Source: Nymphaea colorata
Taxonomy: Eukaryota; Streptophyta; Magnoliopsida; Nymphaeales; Nymphaeaceae
DNA length: 64,000 bases
Reading direction: 5' to 3'
Assembly: GCF_008831285.2 (NCBI RefSeq)
Contig: NC_045149.1
Span: 8,336,417-8,400,416, forward strand
In this document: one piece after another, positions 22,710 to 34,378 of the stretch
Numbering within the stretch: position 1 is the stretch's first letter
How the letters are laid out: each line of letters starts with the position of its first letter
Notes under the pieces: generated by a model
What the model saw: the letters and a program-made list of their open reading frames with translations, nothing else
Told to the model about the DNA's origin: nothing
The model's database searches: none
Translations under genes and position numbers: made by a program

Positions 22710-23978
22710 ATGGCATCTATTCCATCTTCATCCACGCTGGTACAGATTTCTTATCCTTATCCTTATTCTATCAACGTCTCCAACTTTGTTTCTCTTAAGC
22801 TGCGACCAGAGAACTTTCTCTTATGGAAGACACAAATTCTCGCTCTTATTGAAAGCCAAGATCTTCAAGGCTTTCTCACTGGAGACATTGCTGCTCCTGC
22901 TGAATTCGTCATTGATGCAGTTGATCCTTTAGGCCAGAAAAGGACTGTTAATCCCCAGTTCACGGCTTGGAAGAAATCAGATCGCCTCGTCAAGGGATGG
23001 ATAATCAGTACCTTGACCGAAAGCACTCTTGGTCGAGTTGTTGGTCAAGAGACATCAAGGGACATTTGGAGCTCTCTTATGGATGCCTACTCTCGCAAGT
23101 CGAGAGAGAGAGAGTTTCATCTAACTCATTTGCTTACATCTCTCAAAAAGGGTGATGATTCTGTTGATGAATACATTAACAAATCCAAAGCAGTCTGTGA
23201 TGACCTTGCTGCCATTGGGAAACCTGTTGATGATGAGGCACGAGTTTATTGGCTGCTCCAAGGACTTGGTGATGGATATGAAGCCTTTGTCACTGCCATG
23301 ATTCGACCTCCTGCTCCATCCTATGAAGAAGTTGTCCCACTCCTTCAAAGTTTTGACACTCGCATCAAAGGTCCCACTCCCCCTCTTATGGCTATGGTGA
23401 ACCAACGTCAACCTAACCATAGTCATGGTCGCGGTCGCAACTACAATAATAATAGAGGACGCAATCACAATCAGTTTCAAATCAACGATTCCCACTTTCC
23501 CAAATCTGATGATCAGAAAAACAAAAGTGCTGTTGTTTGTCAAATATGCACAAAAAAATACCATTCTGCTATTAAGTGTTTTGAACGTTTCAATCATGGT
23601 TATCAAGCAGAAGGCACTCAACAAGCCATGACTGCTCTATCCCTTGATGATGGAAACAACGCTGAATGGTTAGCCGACTCGGGAGCCTCCAGCCACATGA
23701 CTGGCGATGTGGGTAAGATTTCTAACAAGTCTATTTATCATGGTTCTGATCATGTGATTATTGGAAATGGTAAATCTTTGCCCATAACTCATACTGGTCA
23801 AGGAAATTTGGTCGTTCGTGGTTCTCATATTCCTCTCTCTAAAGTGTTATACATTCCTCAATTAAAGAAAAATTTGTTGTCCGTAAGTCAAATAACCACA
23901 TATTTACCTTATACCTTTGAGTTTTCCTCTCCATCTTGCTGCTTAAAGGACAGGAGAACGGGCAAGACAGTGGCGTAA
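22710..23978 (+). CDS. gag-pol: Cop-2 gag and protease
   Basis: I chose the ATG at 22710, just past the primer site, because an earlier in-frame ATG (22602) lies inside the LTR. Gag motifs: FVSLKLRPENFLLWK (near residue 30), WKKSDRLVKGWI, DEARVYWLLQGLG. The zinc knuckle CQICTKKYHSAIKC is intact. Protease follows with WLADSGASSHMT (intact DSGA active site) and KVLYIPQLKKNLLSVSQ. The frame ends at a TAA at 23976; beyond it the same frame continues as integrase without another break. The stop is one change from CAA (Gln). Confidence 0.9.
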   Translation: MASIPSSSTLVQISYPYPYSINVSNFVSLKLRPENFLLWKTQILALIESQDLQGFLTGDIAAPAEFVIDAVDPLGQKRTVNPQFTAWKKSDRLVKGWIISTLTESTLGRVVGQETSRDIWSSLMDAYSRKSREREFHLTHLLTSLKKGDDSVDEYINKSKAVCDDLAAIGKPVDDEARVYWLLQGLGDGYEAFVTAMIRPPAPSYEEVVPLLQSFDTRIKGPTPPLMAMVNQRQPNHSHGRGRNYNNNRGRNHNQFQINDSHFPKSDDQKNKSAVVCQICTKKYHSAIKCFERFNHGYQAEGTQQAMTALSLDDGNNAEWLADSGASSHMTGDVGKISNKSIYHGSDHVIIGNGKSLPITHTGQGNLVVRGSHIPLSKVLYIPQLKKNLLSVSQITTYLPYTFEFSSPSCCLKDRRTGKTVA

Positions 23979-25949
23979 GGCAGTAAGAAAGTTGGAGTTT
24001 ATGTCATTGGAGATTCTAATGGCACCGTTAAAGATTGTAGTCATTTTCATGAAGCTTTCTTTTCATCCAGATTTAGGGGTGTTTCTACTGATTTTTGGCA
24101 CTCCAGGCTTGGTCATCCGCATTTTGGTGTCATCAAGTATCTTCATCAAAATAATTTAATTGACGTCAGTTCTTCAGTTCCTCAATCTACCATCTGTCAT
24201 AGTTGTCAGTTAGGCAAAGCATGTAAACTTCTGTTTCTTGAAAGAGAAAATAGAGCTATGGAAGTTTTTGGAAAAATTCATTCTGACTTATGGGGACTGG
24301 CACCTATTGCGTCGCATCTTGGGTATCGCTATTATGTTATTTTCACTGATGAGTGGTCACGATTTACATGGTTGTATCCATTAAAATGCAAGTCTGAATT
24401 TTTTGATTGTTTTGATCACTTTAGTATGTGTGTTGAAACTCAGTTCAATACAAGAATAAAAATTTTTCAATCAGACATGGGAGGAGAATACACTAGTTCA
24501 AAATTTACTCAACTCTTGGGCAGTCTTGGCATCAAACAGCAATTTTCCTGTGCTCACACGAAACAGCAAAACAGCATGGCTGAAAGAAAACATCGAAATA
24601 TTACCGAGTTAGGCTTGATTATGCTTTTTCACTCTGGGGTTCCTAAACAATTCTGGTTTGAGGCATTTAGCAGTGCAGTTTTTCTCATAAATCGTCTGCC
24701 TTCATCCTCCTTGAATATGGATTCGCCATACCTGAAATTTCTTGGTCGGCAACCTAAGTATGATTTCGTGTGCATTTTTGGTTGTTGTTGCTTTCCATAC
24801 TTAAGGGATTATGCAAAGGACAAACTTGAGCCCAGATCCCTTCCTTGTATCTTTCTTGGCCATAGTATACATCATAAAGGATACCGCTGCATGTATCCGG
24901 GGACAGGCAAGATTTTTGTTTCTCGTCATGTCTGCTTTGATGAACAATATTTTTCTTATAAGAATCCTGCAAAATTATATGATGGACGTGGACTAACTCC
25001 AGATTTAATTTCTTTTGATGAATGGACTGAGCTGCATGGTTCACACAGTCAGAAATCCATTGAACATCCTCCATCCACCGTAGTTGATGATCAGCCTACT
25101 ATTCATGAAGGAAATGTCAGCCACCCTCAAGACATTCTCATACAGTCTTGTGCTGGAACGCCTCTTGACATTGATGATCAGCCTACTATTCATGAAGGAA
25201 ATGCTGGCCACCCTCAAGACATTCTCATACAGTCTTGTGCTGGAACGCCTCTTGACACTGCCCAAGAACAACCAGCAGTCAATCATATAAGTTCAGATAG
25301 CTCTACCCATATGGATCAACATCAGGACGTCAATAATGTGCTACTGGAGACAGACCACCTTGCAAGCCCTGAAGCAAATGTTTCATCTCAGACTTCTACG
25401 GATTCTATCGCTAGTCCTGCGAGAACCAGGACCACCAAATCTATGGTGGGGACATATAAGCCTAATCCAAGGTATGCTAATCTTCATGTCTTATATGAGA
25501 ACATTCCCAAAGAACCCACTAATGTCAATCAAGCTTTGCGTCACGCTGGATGGAAGAAAGCTATGGACGATGAGAAGAAGGCTCTCATTGAAAATAGAAC
25601 TTGGGTTTTAGTTCCTTATGACCACACGATGAACTTGGTAGGATTCAAATGGTTGTTTAAAGCCAAGTTAAAATCTGACGGGACCCTAGACAAACTGAAG
25701 GCCAGACTTGTTGCTCGGGGATTCTCTCAAAAGGAGGGTATAGATTTTCATGAGACATTTTCTCCAGTTGTGCGACAAACCACGGTTCGAATGGTTATCA
25801 CCGTTGCTCTTGTTAAAGGATGGGCTCTCAGGCAGCTGGATATTAAAAATGCTTTCTTGTATGGGATGATTCGTGAAGACGTGTACATGCAGCAACCCCC
25901 TGGATACATAGATGAATCCAAGCCTGATCATGTCTGCAAATTACAGTGA
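23979..25949 (+). pseudogene. pol: Cop-2 integrase and reverse transcriptase N-terminal part
   Basis: It is open throughout in the gag frame. The zinc domain reads WHSRLGHPHFGV then CHSCQLGK. The core shows D-D-E in HSDLWG, QSDMGGEYTS and QQNSMAERKHR. The C-terminal motif CIFLGHSIHHKGY precedes a linker holding a perfect-length 29-residue tandem duplication (25086-25259). RT begins near NRTWVLVPYD and has DGTLDKLKARLVARG and LDIKNAFLYG. A TGA at 25947 replaces an expected Arg codon in the block before ALYGLKQ. Confidence 0.9.
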
Positions 25950-27036
25950 GCTTTATATGGTTTGAAGCAAGCGTCACGAGCATGGTATGCCAGGTTAAGT
26001 ACTTTTCTCCTTGATTATGGGTTTTCTATCAGTTTTGCCGATCCCTCCATGTTCACCTTGCATCAAGGACCTGTTACTCTCATACTTTTAATATATGTTG
26101 ATGATATGATTCTAACGGGAAGCTGCGCGTTAGCCTTGTAAAAATTTGTTGATACTTTTTGCTGTGAGTTTCCTGCTAAATATCTTGGTCGCCTAACTTA
26201 TTTTTTAGGCGTTGGAGTTGCCTGGACAAATCAGGGCCTCATACTTTGTCAAACAAAGTATGCAAAGGATATTTTGGAAAAGGCTAAGATGGAAGACTCT
26301 AAGCCCTGTAACACTCCCGTGAGTACAAAAATACATAAACTACAAGCAGAAGACAAGTCTTTTGATGATGTTACCTTTTACAGGCAAGTTGTTGGTTCAC
26401 TTCAGTATCTTTGTCTTACTCATCCGAACATCTCGTTTACCGTCAATTACGTCAGCCAGTTTATGCATGCCCCGTTACACTCTCACTTTCAAATGATTAA
26501 ACGTATTTTGTGTTATGTGAAAGGAACTCTACATTTTGGGCTTCAAATTTTGAAGCAAAGTACCTTGGATATATATGCCTTTTCAGATTCTGATTGGGCA
26601 GGTTGCTCCCATACTAGACGTTCAACCACCGGTTTCTGTATATACCTTGGTGTTAATTGCATTACTTGGAGTGCCAAGAAACAAAATATTGTTTCTCGAT
26701 CCAGTGCTGAGGCTGAGTACTGAGCTATGGCATCGATGGCAGCGGAGCTTACATGGGTTCAGTTCCTAATGAAAGACAGGGATTCAAATAGGTAAAGCTC
26801 CTGTGGTATATTGTGATAATAAAAGTTCCTTCTTTATGGCAGCGAACCCTGTGGCTCATGGAAGAAGCAAGCACATTCAAAATGATTTTCACTATGTTTG
26901 AGAACGTGTCGCTCAAAAACAACTTGCAACAAAATTTATCTCTTCCAAAAATCATATTGCAGACGTCTTTACCAAAAGTCTAGCCAAGCAAGTCTTCAAC
27001 AGTTTACGGATCAAACTCGGCCTTATTCTGCGGCCT
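25950..27036 (+). pseudogene. pol: Cop-2 reverse transcriptase and RNase H
   Basis: It continues ALYGLKQASRAWY. The catalytic YVDDMILTG is intact. RNase H shows SDSDWAGC, SRSSAEAEY and, after a one-base frameshift near 26780, YCDNKSSF and HIADVFTKSLAKQVF. In-frame stops are TAA at 26139, TGA at 26721 and, in the shifted frame, TGA at 26899. Each sits where CAA or CGA is expected. Confidence 0.88.
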
Positions 27037-27050
27037 AGTTTGAAGGGGAG

Positions 27051-27420
27051 TGTTAGCAATTATGGAAAGGAGATCACCACAAATTGTAGAAAAGATCAGT
27101 CGCATAACAGCCAACGGCCTGATCCTTTGGTTAGCGATGAAGATGGCAACGATGTTGTTGCAACCATCATAGCGATAAGGCAAAATTCTAAAAACAAGGA
27201 AACCAGATCTTATCAGGATAAGGAAGAAATCTTTTGTAACAAAGGCAGTAGCAAACTGCCTTATAGCGTAGATCCTTAGTACGCTATATATATCCTTCAC
27301 GCCATCTGTACTAAATCAATAAGAATTTCTTGGCGTATTTAACCACCGTGGACGTAGGCTTTCTTAAGCAGAACCACGTTATATTCTGTGTTTGCTCTGC
27401 TCCTACTTTGTTTTTCTATA
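27051..27420 (+). repeat. Cop-2 3' LTR
   Basis: It matches 22314-22692 with few differences. It follows the polypurine tract directly and is followed by the target duplication CTCAG. Confidence 0.95.
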
Positions 27421-27480
27421 CTCAGTACATGCACCAACATCATTCTCCGCTGTACAACCACACAATTTTTTCATCCGTAA

Positions 27481-27613
27481 ACGATCATGAGCCTACACAA
27501 ATGACCAATTTAAATACTAATCACAAGCCATGAACATTACTCCACAGTAATTCTTTCTTCTTCTACCTCCTCTTCTCATCTTCTTCATCATCTGCTAAAA
27601 TAACAAAATTTTG
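27481..27613. repeat. Remnant of the CCD4 3' flank (copy B)
   Basis: AATGACCAATTTAAATACT..CACAAGCCATGAACATTA (about 27500-27560) resembles the gene-downstream words near 4670-4720 and 51195-51250, in the same orientation. This places copy B in the same array and orientation as copies A and C. Confidence 0.55.
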
Positions 27614-27623
27614 AGGTGAGCAG

Positions 27624-27832
27624 GAGTTTTGGGGAAAGATACTTTGCTGGGGAGCCATTTTTTGTAGGGAAGAAGGAAGGTGGCGATGAAGACAATGACT
27701 ATGTGTTAACTTACACGCAGGACGAGGGAAGCGGGCAAGCGAGGTTCGTGGTGATGGACGCCAATTCCCCCACTCTCGACATTGTGGCGTCTGTTAGGCT
27801 GCCACAGAGAGTTCCTTACGGCTTTCATGGCC
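27624..27832 (+). pseudogene. CCD4-like: CCD4-like last exon, inverted and truncated (copy B)
   Basis: A splice acceptor GAGCAG precedes GAGTTTTGGGG. The frame gives FGERYFAGEPFFVG, DYVLTYTQDEG, SPTLDIVASVRLPQRV and PYGFHGL. It then leaves homology at 27832, losing the last ~14 residues. The fourth iron-ligand His (GFHGL) is present. The exon lies on the plus strand, whereas the rest of copy B and its 3' flank run on the minus strand. A local inversion of this exon is therefore the simplest reading. Confidence 0.85.
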
Positions 27833-27989
27833 TGAAACCAAGATATTTGGAGTCCAATATGTAAAAAAAAGCTTCCAACGGAATTCTCTTTGTATTTTTT
27901 ATCCATCAATTCCCATTTAGGACCCTAAACTAAGTTGATTGACAAAAGCCAAAGCCCCCTCTTTTTCCTTACTCGAGGGTTTAAAGTTA

Positions 27990-28215
27990 TGTCACTACGA
28001 TGTAGGGGGGAACAAGAAATTTTTCATTAGGGAGGTCATATTAAAGTTTCTATATTTTAATTGAGGTCGAAATATTATTTTTCAAAAATTTTATATAGAA
28101 CTAATGAAATTTTTTAAAATTTACATGTAAATTTTTTAAAAAACAATTCTTGAGGTGTAGCCAGGGCCCATCCGAACCCTACCTTGTCTCCGCCCCTACT
28201 ACCATGTGACGAGAT
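27990..28215 (+). repeat. Dispersed repeat, copy 2
   Basis: Same sense and similar words as 20580-20835. It lies between the two parts of CCD4 copy B. Confidence 0.55.
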
Positions 28216-28986
28216 ATTTATCTAGTGTAAATTTGCATGTAAAAACCACTTTCTTACAGTACAACAACACATCCCCTTTGAGTCAAACCTGAGACGTGCA
28301 GCATAATGTGCCTCTCCATTTGAGCTATGCTCTTAGGAGCATAAATTAAATTGATTGTAATCGATGAGTTTTAGAGATTAAACAGTGTGGATGCATATTA
28401 GGATTGCAGTGAGATATACCATAAGATGGCACATAAGAAATAATAAAAACTTGGTATGCTATACGATGTTACATAAGAAATAATAAGAACTTGATTGTCA
28501 TAAATTTCTTCTGCCGGACCATCGACATGTGCTTTTCAATCTTACACTTGAAATCACTTTTGGTAACATTTATATTAGAAAAACATTTGATTAATATAAG
28601 AGAAAAGTACTTCTGATCTTGGATCATAAATTTAAGATCTAAGTTCTCGCTATATAACTCAGAAGTAAACAACTTCTGAGCCTTTACTTCTTTTCTTTGA
28701 TACCAACATCAGACCACATCATGATAAAGACCTTACATGATCCATTATGTTGCGCTCCAGGTAAAAGACTTCTCATTAATTCTATTAGCCAATAAAATTA
28801 AATTTTAAAAGAATTATCTATTTAAATTACTAAAAAAAAAACTAAAGCCGAAGAAAAGAACATATTTACCCAACCGACAACCGATAACTCCTTCGATTAT
28901 TTTCCAAACCATAATATATATATATATACATATGAATTTGCCTTGAGTTCTTATTTTTCGAAAAAGAAAAGGAAAATCTGGTTTAC
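28216..28986. other. Non-coding AT-rich stretch between CCD4 copy B parts
   Basis: Probably intron-derived or inserted sequence; no frame is recognised. A (TA)n tract lies at 28914-28927. Confidence 0.5.
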
Positions 28987-29956
28987 CTGGCAGCTACCAC
29001 ACAGTCATCCTCACCCGCCTGAACGAAGTCCAGTTTGACAAAGCCTTTGACCTTGGGAGTCGGATCTCCAATCGCCATGAACGCAATGCGATTCTTCCTT
29101 CCCAGAAACTTGGGGTTGATGACCCCCCACTCCAGATTTCTGGTCGACAGTGGCTTCCTCCCCACCACCTTCCCTTCCTTGAGGTTGATCCACACCATCT
29201 CTACGCAGCAGTGGAGCTGATCCATCCTCTCTAGCATGTGCTCCACCAGTATGGTGTTCACTGCCACCAGCACCACCTCCTCCCCTCCCTTCTCGTCCCA
29301 CGCATTCACCGTGTGCACGAAGTTGAATCCCGGCACCTCAATCCACTTCATCTCTGAATCGTCGGTCGTGTAGCGTGGGATCACCCTGGTACATGCTACC
29401 TTCCCGGCATCATAGCCCACTGGCGGCCCCTCTCTGGTGAGCTTGTGCAGCGGTTTCATGACGATCTGCATGTCGGGGAAGATGGCATAGCACTGGGTGA
29501 TGGCGAAGTCGTGCACGAAGGAAGGCTGCTAGAAGGAGAAGAAGGGGACGTGTGGTTGCTTCGAACCATCCCTGCCGATTCGAAAGTAATTGAGAAACGG
29601 GGGGGATGGGACCGTATCGGAAGGAGAAGACCTCGCCAGTCACAGGGTCTATCTTTTGGTGAGCAGTCATGCCCATCATGAGCTTCCCGCCGAAGTTCCA
29701 CTGGCCGATCGTTTCGACATCGCCATCCGGCGTGACCCACACCTCATAGGGGAGATCCGACTCTCCCAATGCCATAAGCTTGTTGTCCATGAACACAAGG
29801 TAGAGACTGAGGTTTGAGTTGAGTTTGGCATCTCTCTTCTATTCTGACGTTGGTAATGGTTGGAAAGGTGATGCGGGATGGAGTTGTTTTAGGAGAAACG
29901 GAACTGAGGCTCAGTTGGGGAAATGGAGCAGGAAAAGGAGAGGAGATGGCGTCCAT
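28987..29956 (-). pseudogene. CCD4-like: CCD4-like carotenoid cleavage dioxygenase, N-terminus plus core (copy B)
   Basis: It starts MDAISSPFPAPFPQL, a Ser/Pro-rich plastid transit-type N-terminus; an ATG ten codons earlier is possible. After about 50 residues it jumps, with a frame change near 29820, to LMALGESDLPYEVW. Roughly 230 residues usual in CCD4 are missing. The core has MTAHQKIDP, FRYGPIPP, PSFVHDFAIT and FNFVHTVNAWDE, so iron ligands 1-3 are present. A run of seven G (29599-29605 on the plus strand) gives a +1 frameshift after GPIPP, and a TAG at 29529-29531 follows. The exon ends at a proper donor (CCAG|GTAAAC) at 28987. It is a pseudogene with three independent lesions. Confidence 0.88.
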
Positions 29957-30103
29957 TGTTGGTGGGTAGAGTTGCAGATGGGCCAAGCTTGGAGTGGCAT
30001 GGAAGAAGGGATCAGGGTTGTTGATTTCTTAAAAGGATAAGCTGATGTTGACAACCAGTGTTAGTTGAGCTAGGAGATACGAATTATTTGAAATGAGTGT
30101 TAG

Positions 30104-30811
30104 TGTCACGGGTTGAGTTTCTCCAGCCCGCGCGGCGACGAAGGCGTTCCCCAAAGCCTTCAGCCAGCCGTCTCTCTCTTAAGCTAGCGGAAGCATTCAT
30201 CTTTTCTTCAGGACTGTGGACTAGACGAGGAGTGCTTAGCACTCGACACACCATCACCCAGGTTTATCCCATTGTCGGCCATCGGCAAGCCGTGGCCATG
30301 AGGCCGTGTCAGAACTTCGCCATTCCTCCAAGTGCCTATGTACATCCAAACGAAATCTGGGTGGGGGTAGACTTCCCTTGGGAGGAAGTCCCCAGCCGAA
30401 GCCAGTTGACGACTATATGTCATTAAGTAAGGCGGCCGACCATCGCCCTACTCGATGATGAGCATTCACTTGCTCACCCCCGCGTGACTCTACGCGGTTG
30501 TAGAATGCAGCGTATGCACCCACTGGGGGAATTGCCCCTAACCCACGCGCACCCCCTTGTGTATCCAAACACTACACGTGGGGAACCCACTGGATTCCCC
30601 AACGACGGACTTGCACTTCCAAAGGGACTGCTGATCTTGATGCATTTATACGCCTTGTCACTGCACCACCGCGCTGCACATTCCACGTGCATTGCTTTCT
30701 GCTTGACTCGGCGACCGATTGATCCCACATGCCTTCCAATTATGCCTAAGCTGGCCAAGCAGCATCAGCTTTTACTGGCTTGGCTGGGCCAGACACAGTC
30801 GGCCGGCAACA
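30104..30811 (-). repeat. 3' LTR of the compact element
   Basis: 708 bases, matching 31422-32118. It differs by scattered substitutions and a short indel near 30790-30805. Confidence 0.92.
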
Positions 30812-31421
30812 TTCTCCCACCGCCGAAATCGTCACTGTCCTCAGTGACTCTGCCCCGAGCGATAGAAGTTCATCTACCATTCCCTTGATTTCTTTTCAAC
30901 TCAGCCTTCATTCGTTCGTCTGGTTGACGCACCCGTCACGTCGTGGCTAGCTGCCTTATCGGGTGTTTTGCCTCTAGTCCATTACTTAGCATCATCCCAC
31001 TTTTCTATCACTGTTTGCACTTTTTCCTTAGTAAAGTCCAGAACATCTCCGACAACCACTAAGTCTCAAATTTCCAAGCTATGTTGCCAACCCGTGCACA
31101 TGCTCCTTCCTCGAGACATGTCAACACTAAGGGCACTTGCCCTCCTGGACAATCCTTTTCAACGTCGGGTCTCACCCTATCTATCTCTACGAGCGGCTCT
31201 CTTGGCCCTTCTGCTCCTGACGCCCAAACACCATCTTCGGAACGTGTGATCTCCATCTTGCCAACACCAACGCGGTCACCTTAACCAGTGTCCGACGAAC
31301 ATGCCTGAACCCTTAGAGCACCAAACAAGCCAACATTTTTCTTTGAACCACCTGTTTGTTATCATCGCAGCGTTCTCATCTTTCAAGTTCCCTTCGAGAA
31401 ATCGTCTGCTCTGATACCACT

Positions 31422-32118
31422 TGTCACGGGCCGAGTTTCTGCAGCCCGCGCGGCGCCGAAGGTGTTCCCCAAAGCCTTCAGCCAGCTGTCTCTCTCTTAA
31501 GCTAGCAGAAGCATTCATCTTTTCTTCGGGACTATGGACTAGACGAGGAGTGCTAAGCACTCAGCACACCATCACCCAGGTTTATCCCATTGTCGGCCAT
31601 CGGCAAGCCGTCGCCATGAGGCCCTGTCAGAACTTCGCCATTCCTCCAAGTGCCTATCTACATCCAAACGAAATCTAGGTGGGGGTAGACTTCCCTTGGG
31701 AGGAAGTCCCCAGCCGAAGCCAGTTGACGACTATATGTCATTAAGTAAGGCGGCCGACCACTGCCCTAATCGACGATGAGCATTCACTTGCTCACCCCCG
31801 TGTGACTCTATGCAGTTGTGTAACGCAACATATGCGCCCACTGGGAGAATTGCCCCTAACCCACGCGCACCCCCTTGTGTATCCAAACACTACGCGTGGG
31901 GAACCCACTGGATTCCCCAACGACGGACTTGCACTTCCAAAAGGACTGCTGATCTTGATGCATTTATACGCCTTGTCACTGCACCACCGCGCTGCACATT
32001 CCACGTGCATTGCTTTCTGCTTGACTCGGCGACCGATTGATCCCACATGCCTTCCAACTATGCCTAAGCTGGCCAAGCAGCATCACCTTTTACTGGCTTG
32101 GCCGGGCCGCCGGCAACA
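31422..32118 (-). repeat. 5' LTR of the compact element
   Basis: 697 bases. It is followed on the minus strand, two bases on, by the tRNA-iMet primer site. Confidence 0.92.
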
Positions 32119-32123
32119 GTTAG

Positions 32124-34337
32124 AATGAATTAGTATTTTTTTTCAGGAGCGGACCAAACGGTCCAACGTACTTATCCGGTAGGTCAAACTAAAATCCAAA
32201 AAATACATTATGCAACTAAAAGATTTCACTTTTTTTAATGTAATTTTTTTTTTTAAAATTAGCTGGGTTGGGACGATGCCCCACACCCCCCCCCCCCCCC
32301 CCCCGTCCGCCCTAGGTAGAATGTATCGTGAATGAGAGAAGAACGAGGGATCTAACCAGATCATTTGAAGCAACTGAAAATTGGACGTTGATATACACAT
32401 TCTTTCTGTGATCCTCGAGGTAGATGGAAGCAGAAAAGATCTTTCATCTTTGTCTATCCGTTGAGCCGTCATTTGAAGCAACTGAAAAATGAATATTGAT
32501 ACACACATTCTTTTTGTGATCCTTAAAGTAGATGGTAGCAGAAAAAATCTTTCATCTCTGTCTATCCATCGAGCTGTCTTTTTTGTCATAATGAGCTTTG
32601 TTTCGATGAAAATCGCTGGTACTATCCGGGCAGCTACATCTACCGCTTGAAGTGACTCTACTCAGAGTTGTGAATGGCTTTAGAGGTTTAGGTGACACTC
32701 CTTTATGCTTCAGTTTACATGTTACATATTAATGTTTCATTTAAAACACAATAGGTTTTAAAAGCAGAAGGTTAACGCCAGAAGAATTTTAAATGAAGAT
32801 TAGCTGTCTATTAGCCTCCACCCTAACTTTTGCACCCATCCTGTAGGAATAAAAATCACCTGCTCTACTGAACCAGCATTTATAAGAAGATCAACACTCG
32901 AAAATAAGTAATCGAATAAATTTTGTGGCAAGTAAGTTTCAGTTCAAGTGAAAGTCACCATAACTATTGGCTAAAGAACCTTTGATTCATAAAAATCACC
33001 CAGTCATGAGACCAGAGTGATGCCTGGGGCCCGACAATTGAAAGCCCATTGAAAGCGCCACATCGTTGCAGATGACCCCTTGATTTTGAATTAAAGAAAA
33101 AAGCGTAAGCAGCATATATATGTAGGAACAATATGTGGTCATTGAATAAGTTAACATATTGCATCTCTAACTCATCTCTATTCTAAGTAATGTTAAATAT
33201 TTCTTTCATATGTCCCTAATATCTCTTTTCTTACCATTTCTTTGCCAGCGACGACATGCTTTCAATTTAGGAAAAAGCGTATATGGCATTATTATAACGG
33301 GATCCTTATATATAACTTGTGGATAAGTTAATACGTCACATATCTAGTTTACCTTTATCTTGAGTATTGTCAAAGACTTCTTTTTTGTGTCTATCTCTAA
33401 CTTATTATTTGAATGGAGGGAAAAAGAGGAAAATGAGTGGATGGAATGGAAAGAAAAAGAAAGGAAAATGAGAGGGAAAGGAAAAGAAAATGAAAGAAAG
33501 GAAAGGGATGGTTATAAAAGCTTGTTTGGATAGAATGTTTGTTTAGACTATATAAAAGAAAGGAAAGGAGAGAATTAGAGTTAGTTTACAATAATACCTT
33601 TAACACTATAACTTATTATGCATCTATATCTCATGCATTCTAAAACGATATGTGAAAATAGTACAATTAAAATTAAAAGTCCAAATTGCAAAGAACACAA
33701 AGCAAATAAAGGTCTTATTACTAGCACATGGCACAGAAATAATGTCCAAGACTTTGTGCTTGAGGGCTGTCAACACAAAATATTTTGAAATGTCAATTCA
33801 GCCCGTGGCTGCAGATGTAACAAAGAATATGAAATCTCCACAAACAAAGCAACAAACTATGTCAAACAATACACAAAGTAAATCCATCCTTTTAGGCCCA
33901 TTCATTGATGAACAATGAGTCACCACATCATAATATTTCTCATTGGATTAATTAGTTAATAGTACCATCAGCTGTATATATATATATATCCCGGATGGAC
34001 CATGTCTGGGACCAAAATAAGAACACCCAAAATCAATTGTTAAAGCAGCTTTTTTGCATAATCCAACTATGTAGATATGATCTTAATATTGTTTAATGAA
34101 AATCATACGCTAAGCTGATCATTTCTTTTTTAAATTTCAAGACGTTTTTATATTGATCAGAAAATAAACAGTCCTTATGATATCAAATATTTGGTGGTGG
34201 AAAAATAAATATTTTTCTTAGAGACAACTTCAACAAGACATGTTGTCTATTGGATTAGTATTTATAAACATAGTAGAATGTTTAACTTGTCTAAAATCAT
34301 TTTTCTTAAAAATTTAAGAGGTTTGGTTTCTGTCTCC

Positions 34338-34378
<41 letters not shown>

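Larger units (their letters stand above)
22314..27420 (+). mobile_element. Cop-2: full-length Ty1/copia retrotransposon with target duplication
   Basis: LTRs at 22314-22692 and 27051-27420 flank one long gag-pol frame. The 5-bp target duplication CTCAG is perfect (22309-22313 and 27421-27425), so both ends are certain. The primer site TGGTATCAGAGCC starts at 22693, and the polypurine tract TTGAAGGGGAG ends at 27050. All catalytic motifs are readable. Damage is limited to a few stops and one frameshift near 26780. It is the best-preserved element of the window. It is unrelated in family to the neighbouring CCD4 copy B. Confidence 0.96.
30104..32118 (-). mobile_element. Compact non-coding LTR element with perfect target duplication
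   Basis: Two GC-rich direct repeats of about 700 bases (30104-30811, 31422-32118) flank 610 bases. Each reads TGTTG..TGACA on the minus strand. Read on that strand, a primer site TGGTATCAGAGC (plus 31408-31419) follows the right LTR, and a purine tract GGCGGTGGGAGAA precedes the left one. The target duplication GTTAG is perfect (30099-30103, 32119-32123). The interior has no gag or pol; its longest minus frame (31059-31256, 65 residues) is unrecognised. The element is non-autonomous, in the TRIM/small-LARD class, though the LTRs are longer than usual for TRIMs. Confidence 0.92.

Noticed and set aside
31059-31256. 65-residue minus frame inside the compact LTR element
   Set aside because: It could be a gag relic, but no gag motif is visible and it is too short to call.
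30100-32130. GC-rich paired frames at 30097-31070 and 31421-32128 as duplicated genes
   Set aside because: The repeats have TG..CA ends, a primer site, a purine tract and a target duplication, so they are LTRs. Their frames have no homology.
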